A stretch of DNA of 64,000 nt from Cepaea nemoralis (GCA_014155875.1 JACEFZ010021371.1:2001501-2065500); one strand, 5' to 3'; shown: positions 32,966-43,702, numbered from the stretch's first letter. Notes: generated by a model not told the origin, from the letters alone. Made by a program: numbers and translations.

Positions 32966-33120
32966 AAAAAGAAATGTCGAAGATATGAAAGGAATCATCA
33001 TTATGGGACGTAAGATTTATAGCATTAGATATGAAGATAATACAGTTTTGATTGCAAACAATGAACAGGGTCTTCAACATTTAGTAGATGCAATTGTTAC
33101 ACAAAGTGAACATATAGGGA
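32966..33120 (+). pseudogene. RTE copy F, RT fragment around YADD box
   Basis: Plus strand reads NVEDMKGIIIMGRKIYSIRYEDNTVLIANNEQGLQHLVDAIVTQ in pieces. The catalytic YADD is YEDN. It stops at about 33120 where the minus-strand LINE begins and resumes at 37196. Confidence 0.8.
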
Positions 33121-33133
33121 AGTTGTTTGTCCA

Positions 33134-33430
33134 TCAACAATGATGATGACCATACATTTCATCCAGTGGGGTTGAAAGTGTGGAGCCATGAGTTCTAAGA
33201 TGGTTGATAAGGCCTATTTTGGCTCGAAATATTCTTTGACAATGTGGGCAAAGAATGCTTGACGTTCCAGGAGGAGAATTTCCTGCAGTGGTTTTTCTGT
33301 CCAGCCTTTTCTTTACAGCTCTTGTAGTCTTGGCTGCTTCACAAGTGACAGCACCATTACGTAATGATGTACGCCACGAATTACGTACGGTCTTTAACAG
33401 CATTCTCTCAGGTGTCAAGATGAATTCCAA
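33134..33430 (-). pseudogene. C-terminal segment with C2H2 zinc finger, LINE copy 1
   Basis: 98 codons. A canonical CX2CX12HX3H finger, CPHCQRIFRAKIGLINHLRTH, lies at residues 61-81 (33188-33250), preceded by a basic region (KKRLDRKTTAG). The element ends a few codons later in GHHHC and a stop, where the CAT repeats are the start of the tail. A C-terminal finger after RT probably binds nucleic acid during target priming. The upstream frame 33408-33668 (IRWAGHLTRMPDHRLPKR) continues the same protein through a frameshift. Confidence 0.82.
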
Positions 33431-35240
33431 AAGCTTTCAGTGAGATTTTCAGAGTGTCTCGTAAGCGTTTCCTCTGACCGCCTTGGGAGCGTTTACCATA
33501 ACGCAGCTCGCCGTAAACATATCTTTTGGGAAGCCTGTGATCCGGCATACGAGTTAAGTGACCAGCCCAGCGAATCTGATTCTTCATTAGTAGAGTGTGG
33601 ATACTGGGCATGGACGCTCTTTCTAGAACTTTAGTGTCTGGGATCTTGTCTTGCCAGTTAATCTTCAATAGCTTCCTAAGGCAGACTGTGTGGAAGTGGT
33701 TTAATTTCCTAGCATGTCGCTGATAAACAGTCCATGTTTCAGCTGTGTGGGTAATACAACTGCTTTATAGACATTCAGCTTTGTTTGCAGGCTTATTCCA
33801 TTTCTGTCCCATACATTCTTGTACAGTCTGACAAAGGCCTCGCTGGACTTGGAGATTCTTGCATTCACTTCGTCATCAATTGTGGCAGCTTGTGACACAG
33901 TGTTGCCAAGATAGGTGAACTTGTCCACAACACTTAGTCTATGACTGTTCACCTTGATATTCGGCACGGTGTGATTATTACCCGAGCTGGCTGGTACATA
34001 ACTACAGTCTTCTCCAAGTTGATATTGAGCCCAAAGTTGGCACAGGCATATGAGAAAGCTGAAACATTGTGTTGCATTTCTGCCTCTGAGTTGGCATATA
34101 GAGCGCAATCATCAGCAAACAGCAGCTCTCTGATGGTGTCGCTGTTAATTTTGGTTTTGGCTTTCAGCCTTCTGAGTATTGAACAACTTTCCATCCATGC
34201 GGTAGTTGATGTCTATTCCAATGTCACTGTTCTCGAAGGTATTCGTCAGCATAGCTGAAAACATGAGGCTGAAGCGTGTTGGTACCAGGACACATCCTTG
34301 CTTCACTCCATTGGTGACAGGAAAGGGCTCAGACAGTTCACTATTTTCCTGTACTCTTGCCTGCATACTATCATGAAATAGCCGCACTATTTGGACAAAC
34401 TTTTGTGGACAGCCATATTTTGCCATAATCTTCCACAGTCCTTCTCTGCTGACTGTATCAAAAGCCTTGGTAAGGTCAATGAAAGTGGAGAACATTTCAG
34501 AGTTCTGTTCCTGACATTTCTCTTGCAGCTGCCTTGCAGCGAAAATCATGTCAACAGTTCCTCGTTCTTTTGTGAAGCCACATTGACTCTCAGGATTGAG
34601 ATGGGCAGTGAGGCGATTGAGAAGAATTCTGGCGAGTATCTTCCCTGCGATTGAGAGCAAGGAGATGCCTCGGTGGTTGTCACAGGATTGGCGGTTTCCT
34701 TTGCGTTTGTAAAGGTGGACTATTGACGCGTCCTTGAAATCTTGTGGCATTGTCTCGTTCACCCATATGTTTGTAAAGACTTGGTGAAGCTGCTCTATTA
34801 GGACCGGCCCACCTGCCTTGTATATCTCTGCTGGGATGGAGTCAGGACCAGGCGCCTTTCCACTGGAAAGTTGCTGGATGGCTTTGTTTACTTCCACTAT
34901 GGTTGGTAGGTCATCAAGTGTATCCTTAGTGGGAACTTGAGGAAGGCAGTTGATGGTTTCATCATCGAAGAAGGAAGTTGTATTTAAGATGTTGCTGAAA
35001 AGCTCTGCCCAGCGTTGAAGGATTTCTTCCTTATTGGTGACCAATGTTCCCCCATCTGCACTGAGGGGGGAAACTATGTCTGGAGATGTAGGATCGTAGA
35101 CCGCTTTCAATGAGTCGTAGTCGTTTTTCATATCAAGTCTGTCAGCAAAGCCTTGAATTTCATCAGCTTTGTTGCTCAGCCAGGAGTCCCGCATGTGCCG
35201 AAGTTTCTGCTGCACTACTCTCCGAATGTTATTGAAGGCA
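33408..35240 (-). pseudogene. Reverse transcriptase of LINE copy 1
   Basis: Main frame 34145-35215 (356 codons): AIQQLSSGKAPGPDSIPAEIY, ASIVHLYKRKGNRQ, NHRGISLLSIAGKIL, ESQCGFTKERGTVDMIF, STFIDLTKAFDTVSREGL (catalytic Asp) and TNGVKQGCVLVP. A frameshift near 34160-34190 leads to 33949-34194 with ELLFADDCALYANSEAEM (FADD box), then 33701-34108 (VVDKFTYLGNTVSQ) and 33408-33668. The same residues occur in copy 2 at 25360-27600. Confidence 0.87.
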
Positions 35241-35476
35241 TCTTTTTTTTATGTTGACTTCATGTCATTCAAATGTGCCTTGAGGAGAAGATGTTTCTCG
35301 GCCAGCAATTGGTTGATGTCTTCAGAATTTTTATCAAACCAGTCTTATGTTCTCGGGGGGCTAGTCACAGGATTTCCATAGCAGTGTTGTAAATTATGTC
35401 CTTAAGGGCTCTCCACTCTGTTTCCGCATCCTGTTTAGCTGCAGCATTCGGCTTGAGGCGGTCTTCCAGCATGTTT

Positions 35477-36466
35477 TCACACGACAGCAGCATTTTTTTT
35501 TTTCTGTTTAGGCGGGTGAAATTTAGTTTTTTTTTTTTTTTGCATTTTTACCCCTTGATGACGCCGCTGTGGTTTGATGTGTATGTTTATTTTCGAGATA
35601 ATGAGACGATTGTCTGTCCAACATTCGGCACCACACATGGATTTTGTCACCCGAACGTCTTGTCTGTCACTCCTCCTGACGATGACATAGTCAATGAGGT
35701 GCCAGTGTTTCGAGCGAGGGTGCATCCATGATGTCCTATTTCTCGTGGGAAGACGGAAAATTGTGTTGGTGATCAGGAGATCGTGTTCGGCACAGGTCTG
35801 AAGGAGGAGGAGTCCATTGCTGTTACAATTTCCGACTCCGTACTTTCCAATGATGCCACTCCAAGAGGCGGTGTCCTTGCCTACTCTGGCATTGAAGTCC
35901 CCAAGGAGTATAAGTTTGTCTCCTTTGGGAACAGATGTTAATACGTTGTGCAGGTCCTCATAGAACTTGTTTTTGACGTCATCTTCATTTTTCATGGTTG
36001 GAGCGTAGACACTCACGATGGTTGCATGCTTCTTTCCTTTCAGCAGGGGTAACTTAGTAGTCATAAGCCTGTCATTTATAGCCTTCAGAAATTCAGCTAG
36101 TTTGTCAACCAGCTTAATGGTAAATCCCACACCGTATTGGCGTCTTTCCTCGCTTTTCCTTCCACTCCAGAAGAATGTGTAGCCGGCACCTACTTCACAG
36201 ATTTGGCCTTCTTCTGCAAGTCGTGTCTCGCTCAAGGCTGCTATGTCGATGTTGTATCTGCCCAACTCTCTCCCAATCAGTGCTGTTCGTCTCTCTGGGC
36301 CCGATGCGCCGTCTCTATCAAGTAGGGTACGGACATTCCAAGTTCCGATTGTCAAGAAAATATGGCTAGCTCTTTTAGCTTTACCTGTTTTTACTTTGTA
36401 TGTCGACCGCAGCATAGGGTACCCACCAACTGCGGCTAGCTGGTTAGGTAATGATGGAGCAGACAA
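35477..36466 (-). CDS. APE endonuclease of LINE copy 1
   Basis: 329 codons from an ATG-led MSAPSLPNQLAAVGGYP. Motifs: IGTWNVRTLLDRDG (about residues 42-55), DIAALSETRLAEEG with catalytic Glu, YTFFWSGR, IVSVYAPT, LILLGDFNARVGKD, NRTSWMHPRSKHWHLIDYVI and GAECWTDNRLI. In the last block SDH has become TDN, so catalysis is probably lost. The end of the frame is Lys-rich because of two T homopolymers on the plus strand (35496-35540). These may hide a frameshift to the linker at 35216-35476. Confidence 0.88.
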   Translation of the reverse strand: MSAPSLPNQLAAVGGYPMLRSTYKVKTGKAKRASHIFLTIGTWNVRTLLDRDGASGPERRTALIGRELGRYNIDIAALSETRLAEEGQICEVGAGYTFFWSGRKSEERRQYGVGFTIKLVDKLAEFLKAINDRLMTTKLPLLKGKKHATIVSVYAPTMKNEDDVKNKFYEDLHNVLTSVPKGDKLILLGDFNARVGKDTASWSGIIGKYGVGNCNSNGLLLLQTCAEHDLLITNTIFRLPTRNRTSWMHPRSKHWHLIDYVIVRRSDRQDVRVTKSMCGAECWTDNRLIISKINIHIKPQRRHQGVKMQKKKKTKFHPPKQKKKNAAVV

Positions 36467-36888
36467 TGTTTAGGGCACCTTTTCTAGCCCCTTCCTCCTC
36501 ATGCTATGGAGGTGAGCAGTGCTTTCCTATAGAGGGCTGCTCAGTCACTCAGGGGGCTGCCGAATCCCACTGCTGCTCCAGTCAGTAGAAGACGACCATA
36601 TAGCCTGAGCCGCCTGTGTGCAGGTCTGCGACTACGACTGCCAGCGTACCCAGGCCTGCTGCTTCTCCGCTCGCCCATCGCCACAGGGCTTGAAGGTGAT
36701 ATATGAAGTTAGATGAAGAATGACTTGCGCGATGAATTGGATTAAAGTGAGGAAGAGTTGCGCAATTCGTCGACCGCACTCTCTCGCCTGAGTCCATCTG
36801 AGTCCAGTGGCAAGACACGACACGACGACTGGAGACGAATACAGGTGCAGTGGATGACCAGGGCGCTCTACGTGCTTTGTCGTGCTAA

Positions 36889-37188
36889 TTACGTTCCACA
36901 ACGTTTTGTAGGTAAACACCGTCTTGCCCGTTGAATCATCAGTGATTTCATCAGCGCAGTCTGCCGAATCCTGTCTTCACATCCTGGGTAGGCATACTCT
37001 AGTTCACCGCTTTGTTTGACACCAAGTCGGCTACCCACGCCTGGTTTAGACAGCCTCTCACAGCTGTTGCCCGAGGGGGAGGGGGTGGCCGCTGTCGCAT
37101 GCTGACAGCTACTAGGAGCCAAAGGCGTGAGCTGAATGTCAGGCTTGGACCAGTGGGGGATGGGTCCTGAAAAGGACATGAGAGTCAT
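36889..37188 (-). CDS. Small open frame at the 5' end of LINE copy 1
   Basis: 99 codons starting within ten bases of the element's inferred 5' end. It is rich in Ser, Pro and Arg, with no domain I recognise. Possibly a remnant of ORF1 or 5' UTR. I do not claim it is translated. Confidence 0.3.
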   Translation of the reverse strand: MTLMSFSGPIPHWSKPDIQLTPLAPSSCQHATAATPSPSGNSCERLSKPGVGSRLGVKQSGELEYAYPGCEDRIRQTALMKSLMIQRARRCLPTKRCGT

Positions 37189-37195
37189 CCTTCCA

Positions 37196-37712
37196 AACTA
37201 TAGTGATAGAATTAAATTGTAAAATGACACAGATTATGGTTGTCACTAGGAAGAAGGATATATCACACTGTAATATACAAGTAAATTGGCATATTCTTAA
37301 ACAAGTTAATCGGTACAATTATCTCGGATCTGATGGGAGATGCCTTGAAGATATTAGAACAAGAATTTCCATGGTGAAGGTAGACTTTTGCAAGATTAAA
37401 ATCATACTGACCAATAATACGATGTCAATTGCAACGAGAAAAATAGTGTCGTGGTGCTACATAGAACCTCTAATTTTGTGTGGATGTAAAACGTCGACGA
37501 TGAGCAGAGAAGCTGAAAATCATCTGATGGCTGTGGAAATGCGGTCTTTGGGGAAAATGCAAAGGAAACCACGGATAGACAGAAAAAACAATGACCACGT
37601 CCTACAGGAAACACATGAAAATAGTAAACTGATTAGATAAATCAGACGTAGACAGTCAAATTTTTGGTCACGTTGTGAGAAGAAATAAACATCATAGCAC
37701 ACGATGATGACT
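37196..37712 (+). pseudogene. RTE copy F, RT C-terminal fragment
   Basis: Frame 37203-37640 reads MIELNCKMTQIMVVTRKKD, VNRYNYLGSDGRC, YIEPLILCGCKTSTMSRE and EMRSLGKMQRKPRID. A degraded block like FGHVVRRNKHH follows to about 37700. It continues the copy broken at 33120 and stops where minus-strand copy G begins. Confidence 0.83.
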
Positions 37713-38735
37713 GCATGTGATGGAAAGCCCATTTTCTCATGATTTCCCAAAGTTGGTAATCTTGCACACAGTCAAATTCCTTGGAATAATCCACAATACA
37801 TGAGAACAATTTTTCATTATATTTCTACATCTATATATTATGCGCATTTGGAGTATGTGATCTCTTGATCCTCTTCCTTGTCTAAATCCAGCTTGAACAA
37901 CTTTAATCCCTTTTTCCGTTTCCTTACGAAGTCTTCCCAAAAAGAAATGTAGTAGAATTTTACTTGCATGAATGATCAGGGCAACATTTTTATAGTTGCT
38001 GCATAATTTCAGGTTGCCCTTTTTTGTTTGATATTGGGATGAAGATATTTCTATACCAATTTGTTGGCCATTTACCATATGCCAATATCTTTTTACATAA
38101 TGCGTGATAGATTTGTATGCTTTCTTCTCCTCCCGCTTTAAATAGTTCAGCTGGTATCTCATCACATCCTCAGGTTCTTCATTTCCCATACAATATTATC
38201 TAATAAGGGTGCAGATTCTGTCTCTGCTGCCATTGTTCATGTATCTCATTCAATTCGTCACAGTCATACATTTTATACAATTTCACTGCAGTAATCCTTC
38301 TATCTTTCTAGGATTTTTATAGATTATTTTAGGGTATTCCCCAACTTGGTGCAGATAACATTTAATTGAGGTTGAACATTTCTTGTCAATAACTTTATTT
38401 TTTGAACATTTCTTAATCTCTTCTATTCTTATGATATTTCTGTGTTCTAGTACAGCAAATTTGTATATACTGGTTTTTGTTCTTTCTTCCGTTCTTTCTT
38501 ATTTCTCGTGTTAAAGATGTATACTTCATTTTGCTTTTATCGGTTTGTCCTTCTGTCCCTTTCAGTTCCCTTCGTTGTTTTATTAATGTGTCTGATATGA
38601 TATATGGCTTATGTTGCTTATTCTTGGTCGGAATTAGATCTTTGGCTGCTGTTATCAAGATATCTCTAGCTCGTACTGCCAGTTCATTAGGTGCCATTTC
38701 CTCCTATACAGACATCAAGACCCCACAATGATTCT
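37713..38735 (-). pseudogene. RTE copy G, linker and RT N-terminal half
   Basis: Minus strand: linker at 38413-38697 (MAPNELAVRARDILITAAKDL...NKQHKPYI, basic), then 37737-38189 with LKLCSNYKNVALIIHASKILL, VVQAGFRQGRGSRDHILQMR and SHVLWIIP. It resembles 55537-55770 closely (same GSRDHIL or GSRDYIL block), so copies G and H form a subfamily. The catalytic region FIDYTKAFD is corrupted. It abuts copy F tail-to-tail. Confidence 0.78.
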
Positions 38736-39260
38736 CCCCATACCTGCGAAAAATGTCTGCTCCCAAACCACCCCTCCCTCGGTTAGGAGAGCCTTGTGCA
38801 CTCGGTGCTCCATGCCTTTACACACATCCTAACACCTGTGGCAGGAGGAAGCCAGCTTCTTCCCTTGTCTTTGGTTCGTTGGCCTCCGTTCGTCTTCGTT
38901 GCCGTGTTCTTTTATCATGCCAGGTTCATGAAGCCGCACTCTAGGAAGCCGGCTTTTCCTCCGGGTTCCTCAACTTCTCTCCTGTTCTCTGCTGCAGATT
39001 GTGGTTCTCGCAAGACGACTACCACCAATACATGGAGGATAGACTTTGGCCGACATTTGCTCATGTAGGCGACTGCTACCGTGTGGCTATTTGCCAAACT
39101 GAACAGTCCTGTTCTCAGATGCACTGCCTTGACGCGGGGGGAGGGCTGTAGAATCGACACGAGACAGTAAAATTTGTAGCTCTTAGTTGAGAAATTGGTT
39201 ACGATGTTAGTTGTCCTGCAGTTACATACAGAAACGTTAATAATTTACTGGCGATACTTG
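38736..39260. other. Unassigned sequence
   Basis: GC-richer than its surroundings; the short frames at 38753-39160 have no recognisable domain. Confidence 0.4.
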
Positions 39261-39267
39261 TCCCACT

Positions 39268-39840
39268 CTATGTTCCGGTTGTTTTACAGCCAGCACTAGG
39301 CCTTTTTGGCTGCCTCACCAAGTTTTTTGTGTGCCCGAGTTCTTGCTTTCCTTTAATGCCTAAATATTTTAGCACGTCATACTCGGTGTGGGAGATTAGA
39401 GCTCTTGCGCCTTCCTCTACGGCGAATAGCCTGACAGTGTACCGTTCCTGTCTCAGACCTGCGACCATGCCACCGTACTTCTCTATATTGGACGTGTGCT
39501 GCTCCTCGATTCTCGATTCATATGGAACGGTCAACTCAATCAGTGTTAGCCTCTTGGCCGACGAGGTGTGAAGTACAATGTCAGGTCGCAATCAACAGTT
39601 GGATCACTTTACGTTACCCGCCACGGCCCTTAAGGTCCACAGTCAGCTGCCAGTCATCCGTGCCATTGAAAATGGACGGTAAGTCAACAGCTCAGTCTTC
39701 CTTGTCTGTACGTTGCTGCCCAGCTCTGACGAAGTAAATCCCCATCGGCCTCCCTCTGGCCACTCTGTTCGCTCGTATTCTGGCTTCATCCACTATGACT
39801 GCCAGCTCCGCAAGACCTTTATTGTGGCGCCATGTGAATC
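39268..39840 (-). pseudogene. C-terminal remnant of a LINE-like polyprotein with RPD...E motif
   Basis: The minus-strand frame 39268-39591 reads RPDIVLHTSSAKRLTLIELTVPYESRIEE and KYGGMVAGL. Upstream, through stops, come ELAVIVDEARIRANR and DWQLTVDLKG. The RPD, then 14 residues, then E, is what a PD-(D/E)XK-type (restriction-like) endonuclease of R2/NeSL/Hero-type elements would show, and similar LIELTVPWE sequences recur in animal mobile-element proteins. Assigning it to a particular clade is inference. No RT is attached here. Confidence 0.6.
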
Positions 39841-40655
39841 AGCATTGGTAACATTCTCCCCTAACGTTCTCCCCTCAATCTGATATTCCGTTGCGACGTG
39901 TTAACTGGTGGGTACGTGTCGGCATTTTATTATGCCCAAAATGACTCAAATTATGAATACACCTTGTAGCGCCTTTCGTTGGTGTACAAATATTGCGTAA
40001 AGTTTACAATTTTACAATAGTTGTAGAAACCAGACCGTGGTCGCTTTGTTCTACTTGGGCAATTTGGCGTCATCGATTTTTAAACGCTGACCTGTACGGT
40101 GAAGCTTTATTTGTTTATCTTCTCATTCCTCCTGTATTTTATCTTTGTTGTAGAATGAGAGATCCATTGTGATATTATCCGAAGCGTTCAATCAGTAAGC
40201 CCATTAAGTAGGTTTCAGCATGAAGCCTTATGACAAAGCTCTTGGTAATATCCAAGGATGATAACCTAACACTCTCAGTTCCACAAATGTCTAAAAATCG
40301 AGGATCCCGGTATTCATTATGGCCGTGAGGTGTCCTGCGTCTGCATAGAGATATCCAATGCCCACAATCCCAAGATAATTCGGTTATGGCCTTATCCCTG
40401 GTTTCATGTCGGGTTTCGGCGAAACAGATCGGTAAAGTATGTTAGTAATCGGGGGGTTGTTTCTTTACACATTCAGGAAAGTTCACAATCAACGGGATTT
40501 TCCTTGGCCGTTGAGAGACTGTTTTAGTCCACCCTATCACCTGGCCTTGCCATTTATGCCTATGGAGTGATTTTATTGATGTCATGAAACATTGATCACA
40601 GTAAATGTGTTCTCAGTTATTGTTCTCCGACTGTCATAGGTCCATAAACTGTCCT
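39841..40655. other. Unassigned sequence
   Basis: No open frame over 70 codons except 40330-40527 (plus, 65 codons), with no recognised domain. Confidence 0.4.
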
Positions 40656-41600
40656 TCAACTCCTCTTTCTTTGAGGAATTCTGTTAAACACCATGTTTCC
40701 ATACTGTGAATACAATTGGTGCTGTCTTCTATATGAATAGGGTGTAGCAATCTTCCTTCCTCGTTGTTGTGGTTTGTTACCTCGAAAATTCGTTAAAAGG
40801 CTGGGTTTCTCAGCAATAGAGTACCTTGTGGAATCCGTGCTAGAACGTGGCAATTGAATGTGCCACGTTGTCCACCCTTGAGGAATACAGTTGTTTCTCG
40901 ACATCTGTAAAGTGTCGTTACTTTTCGGTGAAGTATCCACAAACATTTTATCCTCTCCTCTTATATCCTCCGGAGTGAAGGGTAGATGAAGTCTTAAGAG
41001 CTTTGGTTCCAAACCTCGCCTGACTTCAGGTTCCTTTAGTTGGGATTCTCTGATAGATTCAGCTATACAGATGATAGGGTTTGCTCCTCCATCTGGTGCA
41101 AAGAATGTTTTTCTTTGTTATCGATAAGTATTGTTGTCTGTACAAAATCTGGGTCTATACTATGACTAATAACAATTCCAGGTGTAACCTGAGTATCCAA
41201 ACTGCTTAATTCCAAGATTACGACATCTGGAAGATTTTACATGTCTGGAATTTCCTATCTGGCCGAGCTTTCATGGGCTAAGTCCAATTGATGTAAATAC
41301 TGTGGTGGACTTTCTCTTAAGCAGTCCATCACATTAGGTAAGTTATCTGAACTGATAAATAGTGTCTCTTCCTGAGCTGCATCATTGAAGCTCACACGGG
41401 GATTTGGTTTTCCCTTCATCCCTGTCTCGGTCAAATTTAGTTCTACTTCTTTATGAATTGAGCAGAAGGGAACACGAGCGTCCGGTACAGCTTCGCCTTC
41501 GACCTATATATTCCGGTCCTCCTGCTCTAGAGATTCACTCCTCATAGAAGTCAAATGAATTTCCTGAGGGCCCTGTACTGGTGAACCAGCTAAATTAGCT
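40656..41600 (-). pseudogene. Decayed reading frame of unknown origin
   Basis: An open frame of 118 codons at 40656-41012 is preceded, in an adjacent frame, by about 195 codons (41013-41600) interrupted only by five or six stops. These include stretches such as VPFCSIHKEVELNLTETGMK and DNLPNVMDCLRESPPQYLH. Composition is protein-like (acidic, Ser/Leu-rich) with long stop-free runs in one frame. No RT, integrase or transposase motif is seen. It could be an old gag/ORF1, a transposase or a host exon remnant. Confidence 0.45.
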
Positions 41601-41671
41601 TTAACTGTGGTGCAAAACAGTTATCACCTAGGTAACTGTTAAAAGTACTGTTAATACTCATTCTCGTACCC

Positions 41672-41760
41672 CAGTGGTTCTCAACCTTTTTTGGCCCATG
41701 TCCCCCTTCACCATATGTTCAGAACGTCATGCCCCCCCCCCCCCCTTTCGAATTTCCTCC
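41672..41760 (+). mobile_element. hAT-like terminal inverted repeat (one end)
   Basis: CAGTGGTTCTCAACCTTTTT is a classic end of hAT/Charlie-type DNA transposons, followed by a C-rich stretch as in many such elements (poly-C run near 41734-41748). The matching reverse-complement end was not seen in the window, so this is a fragment or the other end is too diverged. Confidence 0.6.
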
Positions 41761-42786
41761 CTATAAATCCTCCCACCCTTACACAGTATACATAAAAATG
41801 GAAGCTACATGTAATAACACATACTAGAACAAGTCTATACATCTATATAAAACGTGATTAGCGGGTCTCCTTACGTTATAAAACAAATTTCATTAGAGTG
41901 AGAAGTACAGAACCGTAAAATTTAGAGGGAAAAACAATATCCGTATCTCCTACCTTATTTTCAACCAGAGAAGTTAGTATCTCCCCAAATGCAGTGGTAG
42001 TTTATTCCACGCAGACTATTCCTTCTTGCCGTTTGTTTTTCTTTATAAGCATCGTCCTCTAGACGAAACTGTTCTTCTAGCTTTTCGTTGACAATTCCTT
42101 AATTTCTCATTCTCTGCTAAAATTCGAAACGCCATCTCTTTCTTAACGCTTCTTTTTTACGCTGTCACATTATTCTGTGTGCTGGAAGCGCCGCTCTCAC
42201 CGTCGAAGTAAGTGAGTCCCATCTTGTCATGTCTCTCTCTATTATTTCCTCTAGCTTGGTTTCTGAATATCCTCTTGATCAGCTACGTCTCCTGGTCGCT
42301 CTAGAGCCTCAGAAAGCGAGTCAACATCTACTACGAATATGTATATATCACACGCAGAGCTAAGCTAAAAAGAACACGGACAGCAGAAAAAAAGAAATAT
42401 ATAGAATTTAGCCTCAGCAATTAAAATAAAACTGAAAGGTAATATTAATCGAGTGTCTCACAATAGCAGTGAAATGAGTGGGAGAATATGTAACTTAAAG
42501 TAATCTATAATAACACTTGATTAAATAAACATTAAAAGCAACTAAAGGCATATCAACATGAAAAATACATATGATAGAATTAAATGATAAACAGTCAAGC
42601 AAAGAAACCACCGAACACATCAATGTAAATATGCTTAAGGTGCTCAATTATCACTAAATGATGATTAATGACATTTAAAATCAGTTATTACATTTAAGAA
42701 TGATAACCGTTTATTTGGAAAAGTTATCTATGCTCTAAAAACTTCATCAACAACAAATAGTTAAGTTTGATATTAATCTATGTAAT
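41761..42786. other. Unassigned AT-rich sequence
   Basis: May include the body of the hAT-like element; no transposase motifs are visible. Confidence 0.4.
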
Positions 42787-42814
42787 GACTGAAGATTCAT
42801 TCATTCAGTAGCAT

Positions 42815-42846
<32 letters not shown>

Positions 42847-43165
42847 AACTTTATTTTGAAAGGGTTAAGAATTGGGCACGCAGGCCCGTCTAACATGTCC
42901 TTTGCAGCACCTCGCTCCCATAACAACCTTCCGGAAAATCTCTTTATCATAGGCAAGATGTCCCGCGTCCGATAAACCCATCTGGAGACCATCCATCTCA
43001 TCCTGCACCCATCTTCTCTTTGGCCTTCCTCTTCCTCTCTTCCCCAGGAATATACCCCTATATTATTGTCCTCTCCACACTTTCATGACGTTTCAAGTGA
43101 CAAAATATTTAAATTTTCTTTGTTTTATCGTCTTTAATAGCCAAATTACTTCAATATTCAGCTCT
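42787..43165 (-). mobile_element. RTE copy-D family 3' fragment
   Basis: Matches 12795-13080: TTCATTCATTCAGTAGCAT, then ACATGTCCTTTGCAGCACC through TTCAATATTCAGCTCTTG. It encodes the C-terminal arm of the RTE protein on the minus strand. It is interrupted near its tail by the (CAA)n insertion at 42815-42892 and is followed on the right by GACA repeats. Confidence 0.8.
42815..42892 (-). mobile_element. 78-bp insertion with (TTG)n tail
   Basis: Compared with copy D (GTAGC-ATGTCC), 78 extra bases lie between GTAGCAT and ACATGTCC. On the minus strand they read a GC-rich stretch, then AATAAAGTTTTGTTGTTG repeats. An AATAAA-like signal followed by (TTG)n is typical of the last bases of a LINE or SINE. 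The possible duplication TAGCAT/TAACAT has one mismatch. Confidence 0.65.
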
Positions 43166-43173
43166 TGAAGGAT

Positions 43174-43179
43174 GGAATC

Positions 43180-43242
<63 letters not shown>

Positions 43243-43358
43243 TAGTCGGGAACGGGAACGGGAGCTTATATGACTACTTATATGAATTAAATGAGATGCT
43301 CCCCACCAGGAGCTAGGCGGATCCGGGCCGGGTCAGACAGACAGACAAGCAGGCAGGC

Positions 43359-43409
<51 letters not shown>

Positions 43410-43478
43410 CAGACAGACAGACAGATAGATAGATAGATCCCGCCAGGTGTGGGCGAAGCCGGGGCGGGTCAGCTAGTA
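43174..43478 (+). mobile_element. Helitron-like 3' end with (GACA)n arrays
   Basis: Two (GACA)n arrays (43179-43243 and 43336-43435) alternate with a related GC-rich unit. The last unit, CCCGCC...GGCGGG followed by TCAGCTAG and T, forms a 6-bp-stem hairpin a few bases before CTAG. A short GC hairpin near a CTRR terminus with a T after it is the hallmark of Helitron 3' ends. The 5' TC end was not located. Confidence 0.55.
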
Positions 43479-43702
43479 TATATATATGCTACGATTTTAA
43501 CAATTTTAGATGATTTCTGTGAGACGTCAATACTTTCAATTTTCTGCAATCAATTTCTGTTTGGGCGAAACACATTTTTTGTTTGGCACTAAATCAGTTA
43601 ACAGATGCCCACAGAAGTGAGGTGTGTCAGCCGAAATGTACAAATATCGCAGCTCTGCGGTTATCAGACACAATTACGTCCAAAAATATTCCGAATGAAC
43701 GC

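Larger units (their letters stand above)
33121..37195 (-). mobile_element. APE-RT-C2H2 LINE, copy 1, inserted into RTE copy F
   Basis: About 4.07 kb on the minus strand: 5' region with a 99-codon frame (36467-37195), endonuclease (35477-36466), linker (35216-35476), RT (33949-35215), C-terminal region and a C2H2 finger (33134-33430). RTE copy F is split exactly at both borders: SEHIG-type sequence on the left, IELNCKM on the right. The duplication may be TATAG (near 33112 and 37199), but this is short. The copy is full-length but carries several frameshifts. Confidence 0.87.

Noticed and set aside
41672..42786. Complete hAT MITE
   Set aside because: Only one terminal repeat could be found; no inverse copy seen downstream.
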